Assembly (NCBI GenBank): GCA_045536015.1
Contig: JAZSMS010000081.1
Coordinates: 1 to 10,665, forward strand
Length of the DNA stretch: 10,665 nt
From: JAZSMS01 sp045536015
GTDB taxonomy: Bacteria > Bacillota > Clostridia > Christensenellales > QALW01
Reading direction: 5' to 3'
Shown here: in pieces, positions 1-6,699 of the stretch
How the letters are laid out: each line of letters opens with the position of its first letter
Numbering within the stretch: the stretch's first letter is position 1
Notes under the pieces: model-generated
The model's database searches: none
Told to the model about the DNA's origin: nothing
What the model saw: the letters and a program-made list of their open reading frames with translations, nothing else
Translations under genes and position numbers: made by a program

Positions 1-372
1 GGTCACGCCGATAAAAATATGCTTATTTCGTGGCTTAGCACGCTTTCGCCGCAAAAGGTTTTTGTAAATCACGGCAGTGACGGCGTTTGTGATGAGTTTG
101 CCGCACTTATTAAACAAGAGCTTTCTCTTGACGCATACGCACCATACTCATCAGATGCGTTTGATTTATCGGATGGAAGTCAGGTTGCATTTTCCTCGCG
201 CAAGCGCATAGAAAAGAAAAGGGTCACCTCCACCTCGCCTATCTATCTTCGTCTGCTTGATGCCTACAAGCGCTTATACAGCGTTATCGAGCAAAATTCA
301 GGCTCTTCAAACAAGGTTTTAGGCAAAATGTGCGACCAGATTTTAGCTATTTGCGAGAAATATCAAAAATAA
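1..372 (+). CDS. MBL-fold metallo-hydrolase with RNA-specificity domain, 3' end only
   Basis: This is the C-terminal tail of a metallo-beta-lactamase-fold hydrolase of the beta-CASP/RMMBL group. The frame is open from base 1, so the ATG at 19 is internal and the start lies left of the window. The first residues read GHADKN, the end of the SGHAD-type motif that supplies a metal-ligand histidine. About 20 residues later KVFVNHG matches the 'VxHG' motif of the RNA-specificity domain, followed by the usual 'FAxxxxxEL...AYAPYSSDAFDL' segment. The last ~55 residues are a lysine-rich, probably helical extension. Family members act on RNA as endo- or exonucleases in the cytoplasm, though many bacterial ones are uncharacterised. 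About 123 residues are visible, perhaps a quarter of the protein. The next gene starts 24 bases downstream on the same strand. Family assignment is confident; the substrate is not known. Confidence 0.85.
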   Translation, partial: GHADKNMLISWLSTLSPQKVFVNHGSDGVCDEFAALIKQELSLDAYAPYSSDAFDLSDGSQVAFSSRKRIEKKRVTSTSPIYLRLLDAYKRLYSVIEQNSGSSNKVLGKMCDQILAICEKYQK

Positions 373-396
373 TCTTTACACACAAAGAGACTATAT

Positions 397-840
397 ATGA
401 AAAAGCGTATACTTATAATTTTTTTATCTTTAATATTAGCATTGCTTTTTAGTGCTTGGTTTGTTTTTGTTTTAGCTGGAAACGCTATTTATATCGAAGA
501 CATATTACAAGCTATACAAGGCACCATAAAAAGCGACAGGTTAGCACGCATATTGTTTACACTTTTTGCTTTTAACTCAATCACTATTGTTGCACAAGTT
601 TTACTGTCCTTTAAGCTTAAACTTGAACGCAATATAACAAACATTATCTCTATTATTGTTTCTGCACTTGCGATTGGTTTTTGTATTTCAATAGTTATAT
701 ATCCACCGTTTGTAGGTGATAAGGATATGGCTATATTTTCTTTGCTTTTAGCACTTTTGCCGTTAACGATTTTTGTTATTTCTACCATATCCCAAATTAT
801 GCAAATAAAAAAAATAACAAAAAATTTTAAAAGACATTAA
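397..840 (+). CDS. Small four-helix membrane protein of unknown function
   Basis: I do not recognise this 147-residue protein. It shows four hydrophobic stretches, at about residues 4-27, 49-72, 80-103 and 111-134, separated by short charged loops. It opens with MKKR and ends in a basic tail (KKITKNFKRH). By the positive-inside rule both termini are probably cytoplasmic. The first segment could be read as a signal peptide, but it has no clear cleavage site and the later helices argue for an integral membrane protein. AAAGAG at 384-389 is a weak ribosome binding site 7 bases before the ATG. The gene follows the metallo-hydrolase by 24 bases and ends just before the shared terminator, so it is probably the last gene of that transcript. 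Its base composition is visibly richer in A/T than its neighbours, which may only reflect Leu/Ile/Phe codons. Confidence 0.7.
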   Translation: MKKRILIIFLSLILALLFSAWFVFVLAGNAIYIEDILQAIQGTIKSDRLARILFTLFAFNSITIVAQVLLSFKLKLERNITNIISIIVSALAIGFCISIVIYPPFVGDKDMAIFSLLLALLPLTIFVISTISQIMQIKKITKNFKRH

Positions 841-871
841 TGCAAAACATTCTAAGGTCTTTAAATGAAAC

Positions 872-902
872 AAACCCCCAAAGGCTTAACCTTTGGGGGT
901 TT
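872..902. terminator. Bidirectional terminator between convergent genes
   Basis: A perfect 13-bp inverted repeat (arms 872-884 and 890-902, loop CTTAA) has a run of five C on one arm and five G on the other. The arms carry A-runs and T-runs at their outer ends, so either strand gives a GC-rich hairpin followed by U residues. It lies 31 bases after the membrane-protein stop and 7 bases after the ATPase stop on the other strand, so it most likely ends both convergent transcripts. The T-tract is short in both directions (TTT then AAT on plus; TTTGTTT on minus). Confidence 0.85.
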
Positions 903-909
903 AATCTAT

Positions 910-3528
910 TTACTTTTTATGCTTTATTAAGCCTAAAAGCTTTGATAATTCCATTACAAAAAGCGGAACTAAAATAAGTCCTACTGCAATAAGATATTGC
1001 TGCCACGATAACATGACAAGGCCAAATATCGAATTTAACGGTGTAAAGAGTACAAGCGCAACAAGCACTACCGAGCTAAGTGCCGCAAGGTTAAGCTTTT
1101 TATTTGTAAAGAAGCCTATTGCAAAAAGCGAGTGTTCGGAACGCATATTATAAGCCTGAACTATCTGGCAAAGCGCAAGCACCATAAATGCCATTGTTTG
1201 ACCGTGTGCCAATAATTCGTCATTACCTTGCCAACCTACAAAGAAGCCGATAAGCGTTAAAAGAGCAAACATACAGCCCTGAAGAACAACGCGAACACCA
1301 AGTCCGTGTGCAAAGATGCCTTCGTTTTTAGGCTTGGGCTTATGGTCCATAACGTCTGCTTCAACCGCCTCCATACCAAGAGCAATAGCGGGAAGCGAGT
1401 CGGTTACAAGGTTTATCCACAATAATTGCATTGATAAAAGAGGTGTTTTATGCCACAGGAGCATTGCAACAAAAACTGTTATAACCTCGCCAATGTTAGT
1501 TCCAAGCAAAAAGCCTACAACTTTTTTAATGTTGGCATAAATGCCTCTGCCCTCTTGAACTGCATCAACTATGGTTGCAAAGTTATCGTCAGTAAGAGTC
1601 ATATCTGCGGCGCCCTTTGCAACGTCGGTACCCGTAATACCCATAGCGCAACCAATGTCTGCCGCTTTAAGTGCAGGAGCATCGTTTACACCGTCGCCCG
1701 TCATCGAAACAACCTGGCCCTTGCGTTGCCATGCTTTAACGATACGAATTTTATTTTCGGGCGAAACACGGGCATAAACCGAAATAATTTCTACCTGCTC
1801 GTCAAGCTCTCTGTCAGTCAACTTATCAAGCTCGGCACCCGTTAACGAACGGTCACCCTCAACGAAAATTCCAAGCTCTTTAGCAATAGCAACTGCCGTT
1901 ACAACGTGGTCACCCGTAATCATAACAGGCTTAATTCCTGCCTTGCGGCAAACAGCAACTGCCGCCTTTGCCTCTTCTCTGGGAGGATCAATCATTCCTA
2001 CAAGACCCATAAAGGTTAAGCCGTTTTCAAGCTCTTCGCTTGTTGGGTTTTGGGGAACAACGTCAATTTCTTTATAAGCAACCGCTAAAACTCTAAGTGC
2101 ATCAGCACTTAAGCTTTCGGTCATTTCCTTTGCAACAGAAATATTACCTGAAACGCAACGGGTTGCCATCATATCAAATGCACCCTTAACGATAACAACG
2201 TTTTTGCCGTCAATAACGTTAACAGTGGTCATAAGCTTACGGTCCGAATCAAACGGAATTTCTGCCACGCGGGGATATTGCTTATTTAATTCGTCCTTGG
2301 GCATACCGTTTTTATGCGCAGCTAAAACTATTGCCGTTTCAGTCGGGTCGCCGATATGTTGCTCGCCCGATTCGGTAAACACTACTGAGCCATCACAGCA
2401 AAGCGTTGCATACGATAAAAGCTTTTTAACGCTTTCGCTATTGCTTACGCTTATTACCTCGGCATCAGTCTCGCCATCAACAAAGGCGCGGGTAAGCGTC
2501 ATACGGTTTTGCGTTAAGGTACCTGTTTTATCCGAGCATATTACCGAAGCGCCGCCAAGCGTTTCAACCGCAGGAAGACGGCGGATAAGCGCGTTTTTCT
2601 TAACCATACGCTGAACGCCGATAGAAAGAACAATAGTAACTATTGCAGGCAATCCTTCGGGAATTGCCGAAACTGCAAGCGAAACCGCTGTCATAAATAT
2701 CTCAAGCGGAGGAATGTCATTTATAAGACCAACTACAAATATAACTCCGCATGCGGCAAGAGCAACAATACCAAGGTATTTACCAAGTTGTGCAAGCTTT
2801 TGCTGCAAGGGTGTTTGTGATTCACTTTCGTTATCCAAAAGGTTTGCAATGCGTCCCATTTCGGTATCCATACCAGTTGCAGTAACAACGGCAAGCGCAG
2901 TACCGTAGGTTATCGAGCAGCCCGAGAACACCATATTGGTTCTGTCGCCGATAGGCGCATTTTCTTTAACTTCAGCTTCTGCATCCTTTTCTGACGGAAC
3001 CGATTCGCCCGTTAAAGCCGATTCTTCTGACTTTAAGCTTACGCTATGAATTAAGCGTGCATCAGCAGGAACAAAATCGCCTGCTTCTAATCGTATAACG
3101 TCGCCCGGAACAAGTTCGGCAGCATTAATTATCTTTTCTTCGCCGCCTCTGATAACACGTGCGTGGGGTGCCGACATATTTTTAAGTGCATCAAGAGCCT
3201 TTTCTGCTTTGCCCTCCTGATAAACGCCCATTACTGCGTTAAGAATTACTATTAAAACTATAAGTAAAGGCTCAAAAAGCTCGCCCCAATTTTTCTCAAC
3301 GCAAATAATAGAAAACGAAACTACTGCCGCCGCAATCAAAATAAGAATCATTACGTCCTTAAACTGATCTAAAAAGCGCTGTGCAAGTGTTTTCTTTTTC
3401 TTTTCTTTAAGCTTGTTTTCGCCAAACTTTTCGCGCAAAGTAACAACCTGCTCGTTGGTTAAGCCTGTTTCGGCATTGGTGTTAAGCGAGGTTAATACCT
3501 CTTCCCTGCTTACGTCATGTGCTGACAT
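910..3528 (-). CDS. P2-type cation-transporting ATPase (PMCA/PacL-like; probable Mn(II) exporter)
   Basis: This is a full-length 872-residue P-type ATPase that pumps a divalent cation across the cytoplasmic membrane using ATP. In order: an N-terminal cation-ATPase domain (1-50), helices M1-M2 (56-105), actuator domain with TGES at 173-176, M3-M4 (249-307) with PEGLPA at 290-295, the phosphorylation motif DKTGT with Asp333, a nucleotide-binding domain with KGA at 448-450, TGD at 538-540, the hinge motif TGDGVNDAP at 610-618, and C-terminal helices M5-M10. Against SERCA, ion-site residues Glu291 (M4), Asn678 and Glu681 (M5), and Asn706, Thr709 and Asp710 (M6) are kept, while the M8 glutamate is Gln788. 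This fits PMCA-like pumps with one ion site. By homology it would be called a calcium pump. The Mn riboswitch in its leader makes manganese export more likely. A GGAGG ribosome binding site at 3541-3545 precedes the ATG by 12 bases. Confidence 0.93.
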   Translation of the reverse strand: MSAHDVSREEVLTSLNTNAETGLTNEQVVTLREKFGENKLKEKKKKTLAQRFLDQFKDVMILILIAAAVVSFSIICVEKNWGELFEPLLIVLIVILNAVMGVYQEGKAEKALDALKNMSAPHARVIRGGEEKIINAAELVPGDVIRLEAGDFVPADARLIHSVSLKSEESALTGESVPSEKDAEAEVKENAPIGDRTNMVFSGCSITYGTALAVVTATGMDTEMGRIANLLDNESESQTPLQQKLAQLGKYLGIVALAACGVIFVVGLINDIPPLEIFMTAVSLAVSAIPEGLPAIVTIVLSIGVQRMVKKNALIRRLPAVETLGGASVICSDKTGTLTQNRMTLTRAFVDGETDAEVISVSNSESVKKLLSYATLCCDGSVVFTESGEQHIGDPTETAIVLAAHKNGMPKDELNKQYPRVAEIPFDSDRKLMTTVNVIDGKNVVIVKGAFDMMATRCVSGNISVAKEMTESLSADALRVLAVAYKEIDVVPQNPTSEELENGLTFMGLVGMIDPPREEAKAAVAVCRKAGIKPVMITGDHVVTAVAIAKELGIFVEGDRSLTGAELDKLTDRELDEQVEIISVYARVSPENKIRIVKAWQRKGQVVSMTGDGVNDAPALKAADIGCAMGITGTDVAKGAADMTLTDDNFATIVDAVQEGRGIYANIKKVVGFLLGTNIGEVITVFVAMLLWHKTPLLSMQLLWINLVTDSLPAIALGMEAVEADVMDHKPKPKNEGIFAHGLGVRVVLQGCMFALLTLIGFFVGWQGNDELLAHGQTMAFMVLALCQIVQAYNMRSEHSLFAIGFFTNKKLNLAALSSVVLVALVLFTPLNSIFGLVMLSWQQYLIAVGLILVPLFVMELSKLLGLIKHKK

Positions 3529-3553
3529 TTTTGTTTTTTTCCTCCAAATTTAT

Positions 3554-3587
3554 AAAAAATAACCAAGCACAATAACTATGCTTGGTT
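3554..3587 (-). terminator. Riboswitch-controlled intrinsic terminator in the ATPase leader
   Basis: On the minus strand AACCAAGCA (3579-3587) pairs with TGCTTGGTT (3561-3569) around a 9-base loop. This is followed by ATTTTTTA, giving a typical intrinsic terminator just before the ATPase ribosome binding site. A competing pairing is visible: AGCTATGC (3603-3610) can pair over 8 bases (one G-U) with GCATAGTT (3574-3581), which takes the loop and the top of the terminator's 5' arm. The region can therefore switch between terminated and read-through forms. Confidence 0.75.
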
Positions 3588-3716
3588 TTATTCTTGCTCA
3601 ATGCATAGCTTATTATGCTTTGCATGAGTCTGGCACTTTAAAGCAAGCCAGACTTTTTAAGCCATGATTGTTGACTTGCTACGCTTTTTAGGGCGCTAGC
3701 TACTCCCTCATAACAA
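3561..3716 (-). promoter_or_regulatory. yybP-ykoY type Mn(II) riboswitch with expression platform
   Basis: The leader RNA of the ATPase carries the two conserved loops of the yybP-ykoY family: GGGAGTAGC (complement of 3699-3707) and GTCAACA (complement of 3669-3675). A closing helix P1 forms between TTGTTATG (3709-3716) and CATAATAA (3610-3617), 8 bp with one G-U. A second hairpin pairs 3693-3700 with 3678-3684 through one bulged G. A third has an 8-bp stem, AGTCTGGC (3627-3634) with GCCAGACT (3647-3654), flanked by CATG pairs. The expression platform is the terminator at 3561-3587. The bases are seen directly. The family call rests on remembered consensus and on gene context, as cation P-type ATPases are a known target of this riboswitch. 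Aptamer about 3610-3716; platform 3550-3610. Confidence 0.85.
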
Positions 3717-3721
3717 AAAAC

Positions 3722-3750
3722 ATTGTATCATAATGCCCATTTTTTGTCAA
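3722..3750 (-). promoter_or_regulatory. Sigma-A type promoter for the riboswitch and ATPase
   Basis: On the minus strand a consensus -35 box TTGACA (3745-3750) is followed after exactly 17 bases by the -10 box TACAAT (3722-3727). Transcription should start near 3714-3716, right at the first strand of riboswitch helix P1. It lies 12 bases after the decarboxylase stop codon, with no terminator between, so some transcripts of the upstream operon may also enter this leader. Confidence 0.88.
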
Positions 3751-3762
3751 TGTTGATTTTGA

Positions 3763-5106
3763 TTAAGCTTTATCCAAACAAACGGTACAGTGCGTGCTAC
3801 CGTAGTATTTAAAGCATTCAATTGCGTGCTGGTCAATTTCTTCGCCGCAAACTAAAATAGGAACAGCCGGTGGACACGCAACCGACGGCATAGCTAGTAT
3901 TCTTCCCTCGCACTGCTCAATCGGAAGCACCTCCGAGCAGGCAAGCATAGCATCCCTTATATTAAGCACTTTCTTTGCCTCTTTAAAGGCAGGTTCTTGC
4001 GTAAGAATAGGTGCTTGGGGCAAAATTTGGCTAAAAGCCTCTTCTATGCGCAGCAAAGCTTTTTCTTCTATCTCGGCAGAGAGCATCAGCACAAGATAGT
4101 CGGGGTCAGCAAATTCAGGTTCTATCTGCTTTTTTCGCAAAAGCTCTGCCATCTGCTCGCCCAAATAGCCGTATGGCTTTGTATAAACTGTAAGCTTTAA
4201 CGGCTCGTTACCAAACAAAACAAAACCGAGTTTTTTAAGCTTCACTTTAAGCGCGTCTACCTGTAAAATCAAATTTTTAAGATGCACAGGATAACTTTTC
4301 AAATACTCATTTGCTTTATCAAGCGATTGCAATATCAAATATGATGGGCTTGTTGAGCCAAACAACGCCAAAGCGTTTTTTACCTGGTTACCTAATAGTA
4401 CGTTAATTTTATCTGAAATATGCAAATACGCACCACCGGTAAGTACCGGCAATGTTTTGTGTGCAGAATCGCAACACATATCCGCACCCAAATCAATAGG
4501 ATGCATAGATTCTTGCATAAATTTCAAATATGCGCCGTGGGCATTATCCACTATCAATAAAACGTCATATCTATGGCAAACCGCCGCAATAGCGTGCAAA
4601 TCTAAAATTATGCCCAAATAATCAGGACTTGTCAGATAAACTGCCACGGGCTTTTCGGCAGCATTTTTTAGATATTCTTCTATTTCTTGGGGCGTCAGAT
4701 CGCACGAAAGATAGCTTGCATTTTTTGATTGATACAGCCAACAAACGTCAACGTCCAGCAGTGCTACGGCAGTTAAAAAGGCTTTGTGGGCATTTCTGCC
4801 TGCCGCAATTAAAGGTCTTCTCCCCTGCTTTTTAGCATATAGCGACGCAAGATATAACATTGCCCTTACACACTGCGACGAGCCCTCGGTAGAATAAAAT
4901 GTTTTGCAACCGAATATTTTACCTGCATTGGCTTCGCTTTTAGCAATAACGTCGCTATCTTCATACAAGCTATCTGCGCCTTGTATCTCGGTAATATCCA
5001 AATGCTCTATTCCTAAAATCTTAGTGCCCTTATGCCCCGGCATATGCAAGCGCAATGTATTGCTTTGCGCATATTCCTTAACAAAATCACAAATGGGGGT
5101 ATCCAT
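3763..5106 (-). CDS. PLP-dependent Orn/Lys/Arg decarboxylase-family protein
   Basis: This is a 447-residue fold-type I PLP enzyme of the Orn/Lys/Arg decarboxylase family, close in plan to the short Bacillus SpeA/YaaO form. It lacks the N-terminal wing domain of the large enterobacterial enzymes. The motifs are HMPGHKG at 21-27, STEGSS at 72-77 (cofactor phosphate region), TSPDYLG at 159-165, DNAHGA at 187-192 (Asp187 facing the PLP ring nitrogen) and SAHK at 214-217 with the Schiff-base Lys217. STSPSY at 251-256 follows, and CPPAVP at 411-416 belongs to the C-terminal domain. Such enzymes make agmatine, cadaverine or putrescine; the substrate cannot be told here. A longer frame with a TTG start at 5118 exists. 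I prefer ATG at 5106 because GGAG (5113-5116) sits 6 bases before it. That start lies 1 base after the scfB stop, suggesting translational coupling. The glutamate usual after Asp187 is Asn. Confidence 0.88.
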   Translation of the reverse strand: MDTPICDFVKEYAQSNTLRLHMPGHKGTKILGIEHLDITEIQGADSLYEDSDVIAKSEANAGKIFGCKTFYSTEGSSQCVRAMLYLASLYAKKQGRRPLIAAGRNAHKAFLTAVALLDVDVCWLYQSKNASYLSCDLTPQEIEEYLKNAAEKPVAVYLTSPDYLGIILDLHAIAAVCHRYDVLLIVDNAHGAYLKFMQESMHPIDLGADMCCDSAHKTLPVLTGGAYLHISDKINVLLGNQVKNALALFGSTSPSYLILQSLDKANEYLKSYPVHLKNLILQVDALKVKLKKLGFVLFGNEPLKLTVYTKPYGYLGEQMAELLRKKQIEPEFADPDYLVLMLSAEIEEKALLRIEEAFSQILPQAPILTQEPAFKEAKKVLNIRDAMLACSEVLPIEQCEGRILAMPSVACPPAVPILVCGEEIDQHAIECFKYYGSTHCTVCLDKA

Positions 5107-5107
5107 A

Positions 5108-6487
5108 TTATTCTCCAAGCTCGCGGGCTATTGCTACCATAATTGCACATTCCATACGTTTGCGGAACAGCTTACAGCCATCTTCATAAACACCCTTAAC
5201 CGAGCCGGTAGCATGATATGCATTAGCCGCACAGCCACCCGAGCAGTATAATCTTGCCCAGCAATCTTTACACTCAGAATGAGCATAAACGTTGCAAGAA
5301 GCAAACTCATCCTGAATTTCTGTATTGGTTACACCTTCCCAAACATTGCCAAGTTTAAAGCGTTCTTCGCCTACAAACTGATGGCAGGGATACAAATCAC
5401 CCCAAGGGGTAACCGCCATATATTCAGTACCGCTTCCGCAACCGGAGATACGCTTATAAATACAGGGACCGCCAAAGAGATCAATCATATAATGATAAAA
5501 TGTAAAAGGCTTGCCCTCACTATCTCTTTTGAGCATAAGCTCCGCCAGCTTTTCGTACTGTTCCATAACAATAGCCATATCTTGTTGCGTCAATGCAGAA
5601 GGATCGTCTTTAGAGCAAACAACGGGCTCCATACTAAGCTCGTTAAAGCCAAGGTCAAGCATAGTCTGAATATCCTTCAAAAAATCAGGATTAGCATGGG
5701 TAAATGTGCCGCGCATATAGTAATCCTTACCACCGCGGGCGGAAACAAATTTTTGAAATTTAGGAACAATCTTTTCCCAGCTACCGTTACCCGCATAATC
5801 TACACGAAAACGGTCGTGAACTTCTTTTCGTCCGTCAAGGCTTAACACTACGTTACTGCACTCGCGATTAGCCCATTCGATAACATCATCATCTACTAAA
5901 ACGCCGTTTGTAGTAAGCGTAAAACGGAAATTTTTGCCCTTTTCTTTTTCAATGCTTCTTGCATAGGCAACCAAATCTTTAACTACCTGAAAATTCATAA
6001 GTGGCTCGCCGCCAAAAAAGTCTACCTCTAAGTTTCGGCGCGTGCCCGAATTAGCAACCAAAAAGTCAAGTGCCTGCTTTCCCACCTCGTAAGACATTAC
6101 TGCACGCTCGCCGTGATACTTGCCCTGGCTTGCAAAGCAGTACGAGCAGTTTAAATTGCAGGTGTGCGCAATATGTAAGCACAAAGCCTTTACTACACCT
6201 GCAGTTTTTTGCTTCAGCACGCCTGCCATTTTTTCAAACTCATCGTTAGCAAAAAGCCTTCCTTCTTCTTTAAGACTTTTTACCTGGACGTAACACTGGG
6301 CAATATCCTCTTTAGAAATATCACTACGGGTAGCATATTTTTCTTGCATTGCCAAAAGAACTTCCTCCTGGCTTTTTTCTTCAAACATAGAGATAATATC
6401 GTAGGCAATCTCATCTACCACGTGAACAGAGCCCGAGCAAACATCTAAAACAATATTATAACCGCCCAGCTTATATTGATGAATCAT
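5108..6487 (-). CDS. scfB: SCIFF peptide maturase, radical SAM/SPASM thioether-forming enzyme
   Basis: This 459-residue radical SAM enzyme installs thioether cross-links in the SCIFF precursor peptide encoded just upstream. Residues 1-90 form a small peptide-binding (RRE-like) domain. The radical SAM core begins with the CX3CX2C motif at Cys110, Cys114 and Cys117, which holds the SAM-binding 4Fe-4S cluster, and GGEP follows at 159-162. The C-terminal SPASM region, which binds the auxiliary clusters, is rich in cysteines: 342, 350, 368, 398, 406, 409, 415, 419 and 438. Length and motif layout match characterised family members such as CteB of Clostridium thermocellum. GGAG at 6497-6500 lies 9 bases before the ATG, directly after the terminator that follows scfA. 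The stop codon abuts the decarboxylase start. All expected cluster motifs are present and nothing suggests decay. Confidence 0.95.
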   Translation of the reverse strand: MIHQYKLGGYNIVLDVCSGSVHVVDEIAYDIISMFEEKSQEEVLLAMQEKYATRSDISKEDIAQCYVQVKSLKEEGRLFANDEFEKMAGVLKQKTAGVVKALCLHIAHTCNLNCSYCFASQGKYHGERAVMSYEVGKQALDFLVANSGTRRNLEVDFFGGEPLMNFQVVKDLVAYARSIEKEKGKNFRFTLTTNGVLVDDDVIEWANRECSNVVLSLDGRKEVHDRFRVDYAGNGSWEKIVPKFQKFVSARGGKDYYMRGTFTHANPDFLKDIQTMLDLGFNELSMEPVVCSKDDPSALTQQDMAIVMEQYEKLAELMLKRDSEGKPFTFYHYMIDLFGGPCIYKRISGCGSGTEYMAVTPWGDLYPCHQFVGEERFKLGNVWEGVTNTEIQDEFASCNVYAHSECKDCWARLYCSGGCAANAYHATGSVKGVYEDGCKLFRKRMECAIMVAIARELGE

Positions 6488-6506
6488 TTATTTTTTCTCC
6501 TTTACG

Positions 6507-6535
6507 AAAAAATGCCGCCGAATCGGCGGCATTTT
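6507..6535 (-). terminator. Intergenic terminator between SCIFF peptide and maturase genes
   Basis: A perfect 12-bp inverted repeat (arms 6509-6520 and 6524-6535, loop of 3) contains a GC-rich core, GCCGCCG. On the minus strand it runs into TTTTTT, a textbook intrinsic terminator. It lies 11 bases after the scfA stop codon and ends 6 bases before the scfB ribosome binding site. Since no other promoter is evident before scfB, it probably acts as a leaky terminator that gives much peptide mRNA and little maturase mRNA. Confidence 0.88.
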
Positions 6536-6546
6536 GTGGTATGCAA

Positions 6547-6699
6547 TTACTTGCTTTCCTTAGCATTCTCGCACTTTTGGTTAGCAATACCGCAACTGGT
6601 CTTGCAAGCCGACTGGCATGAAGTTTGGCATTCGCCGCAACCGCCGTTTTTAGCGCTTTCACATAAGTTACGAGTTTTAATGGTCTTAATATGTTCCAT
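6547..6699 (-). CDS. scfA: SCIFF ranthipeptide precursor
   Basis: This 50-residue peptide is the precursor of a SCIFF (six cysteines in forty-five residues) ribosomal peptide, the substrate of the maturase encoded next to it. The N-terminal part, MEHIKTIKTRNL, is the conserved leader. The core GCGECQTSCQSACKTSC is the family signature. Cysteines are at 13, 21, 24, 28, 32, 36 and 43; the last six are the family set and Cys13 lies in the leader. The residue after Cys36 is Gly37 followed by IANQ, where I remember other family members having threonine at that place. The ATG at 6699 is chosen because AAGGTG lies 6 bases upstream and the protein then starts like its relatives. A frame open to 6741 would run into the promoter -10 region. 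The peptide's biological role is unknown. Confidence 0.95.
   Translation of the reverse strand: MEHIKTIKTRNLCESAKNGGCGECQTSCQSACKTSCGIANQKCENAKESK

Noticed and set aside
489..788. 99-residue minus-strand open frame opposite the membrane-protein gene
   Set aside because: It mirrors the plus-strand gene, has no recognisable domain, and lies beyond the terminator of the minus-strand ATPase gene.
1316..2908. Several plus-strand open frames inside the ATPase gene
   Set aside because: All lie opposite a full-length, motif-complete ATPase and show no recognisable protein features.
3627..3658. Plus-strand terminator (AGTCTGGC/GCCAGACT followed by TTTTT)
   Set aside because: No plus-strand gene leads into it, and the same stem is explained as a hairpin of the minus-strand riboswitch aptamer.
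5107..5118. TTG start four codons upstream for the decarboxylase
   Set aside because: It would place the GGAG ribosome binding site inside the coding frame; the ATG at 5106 has that site at ideal spacing.
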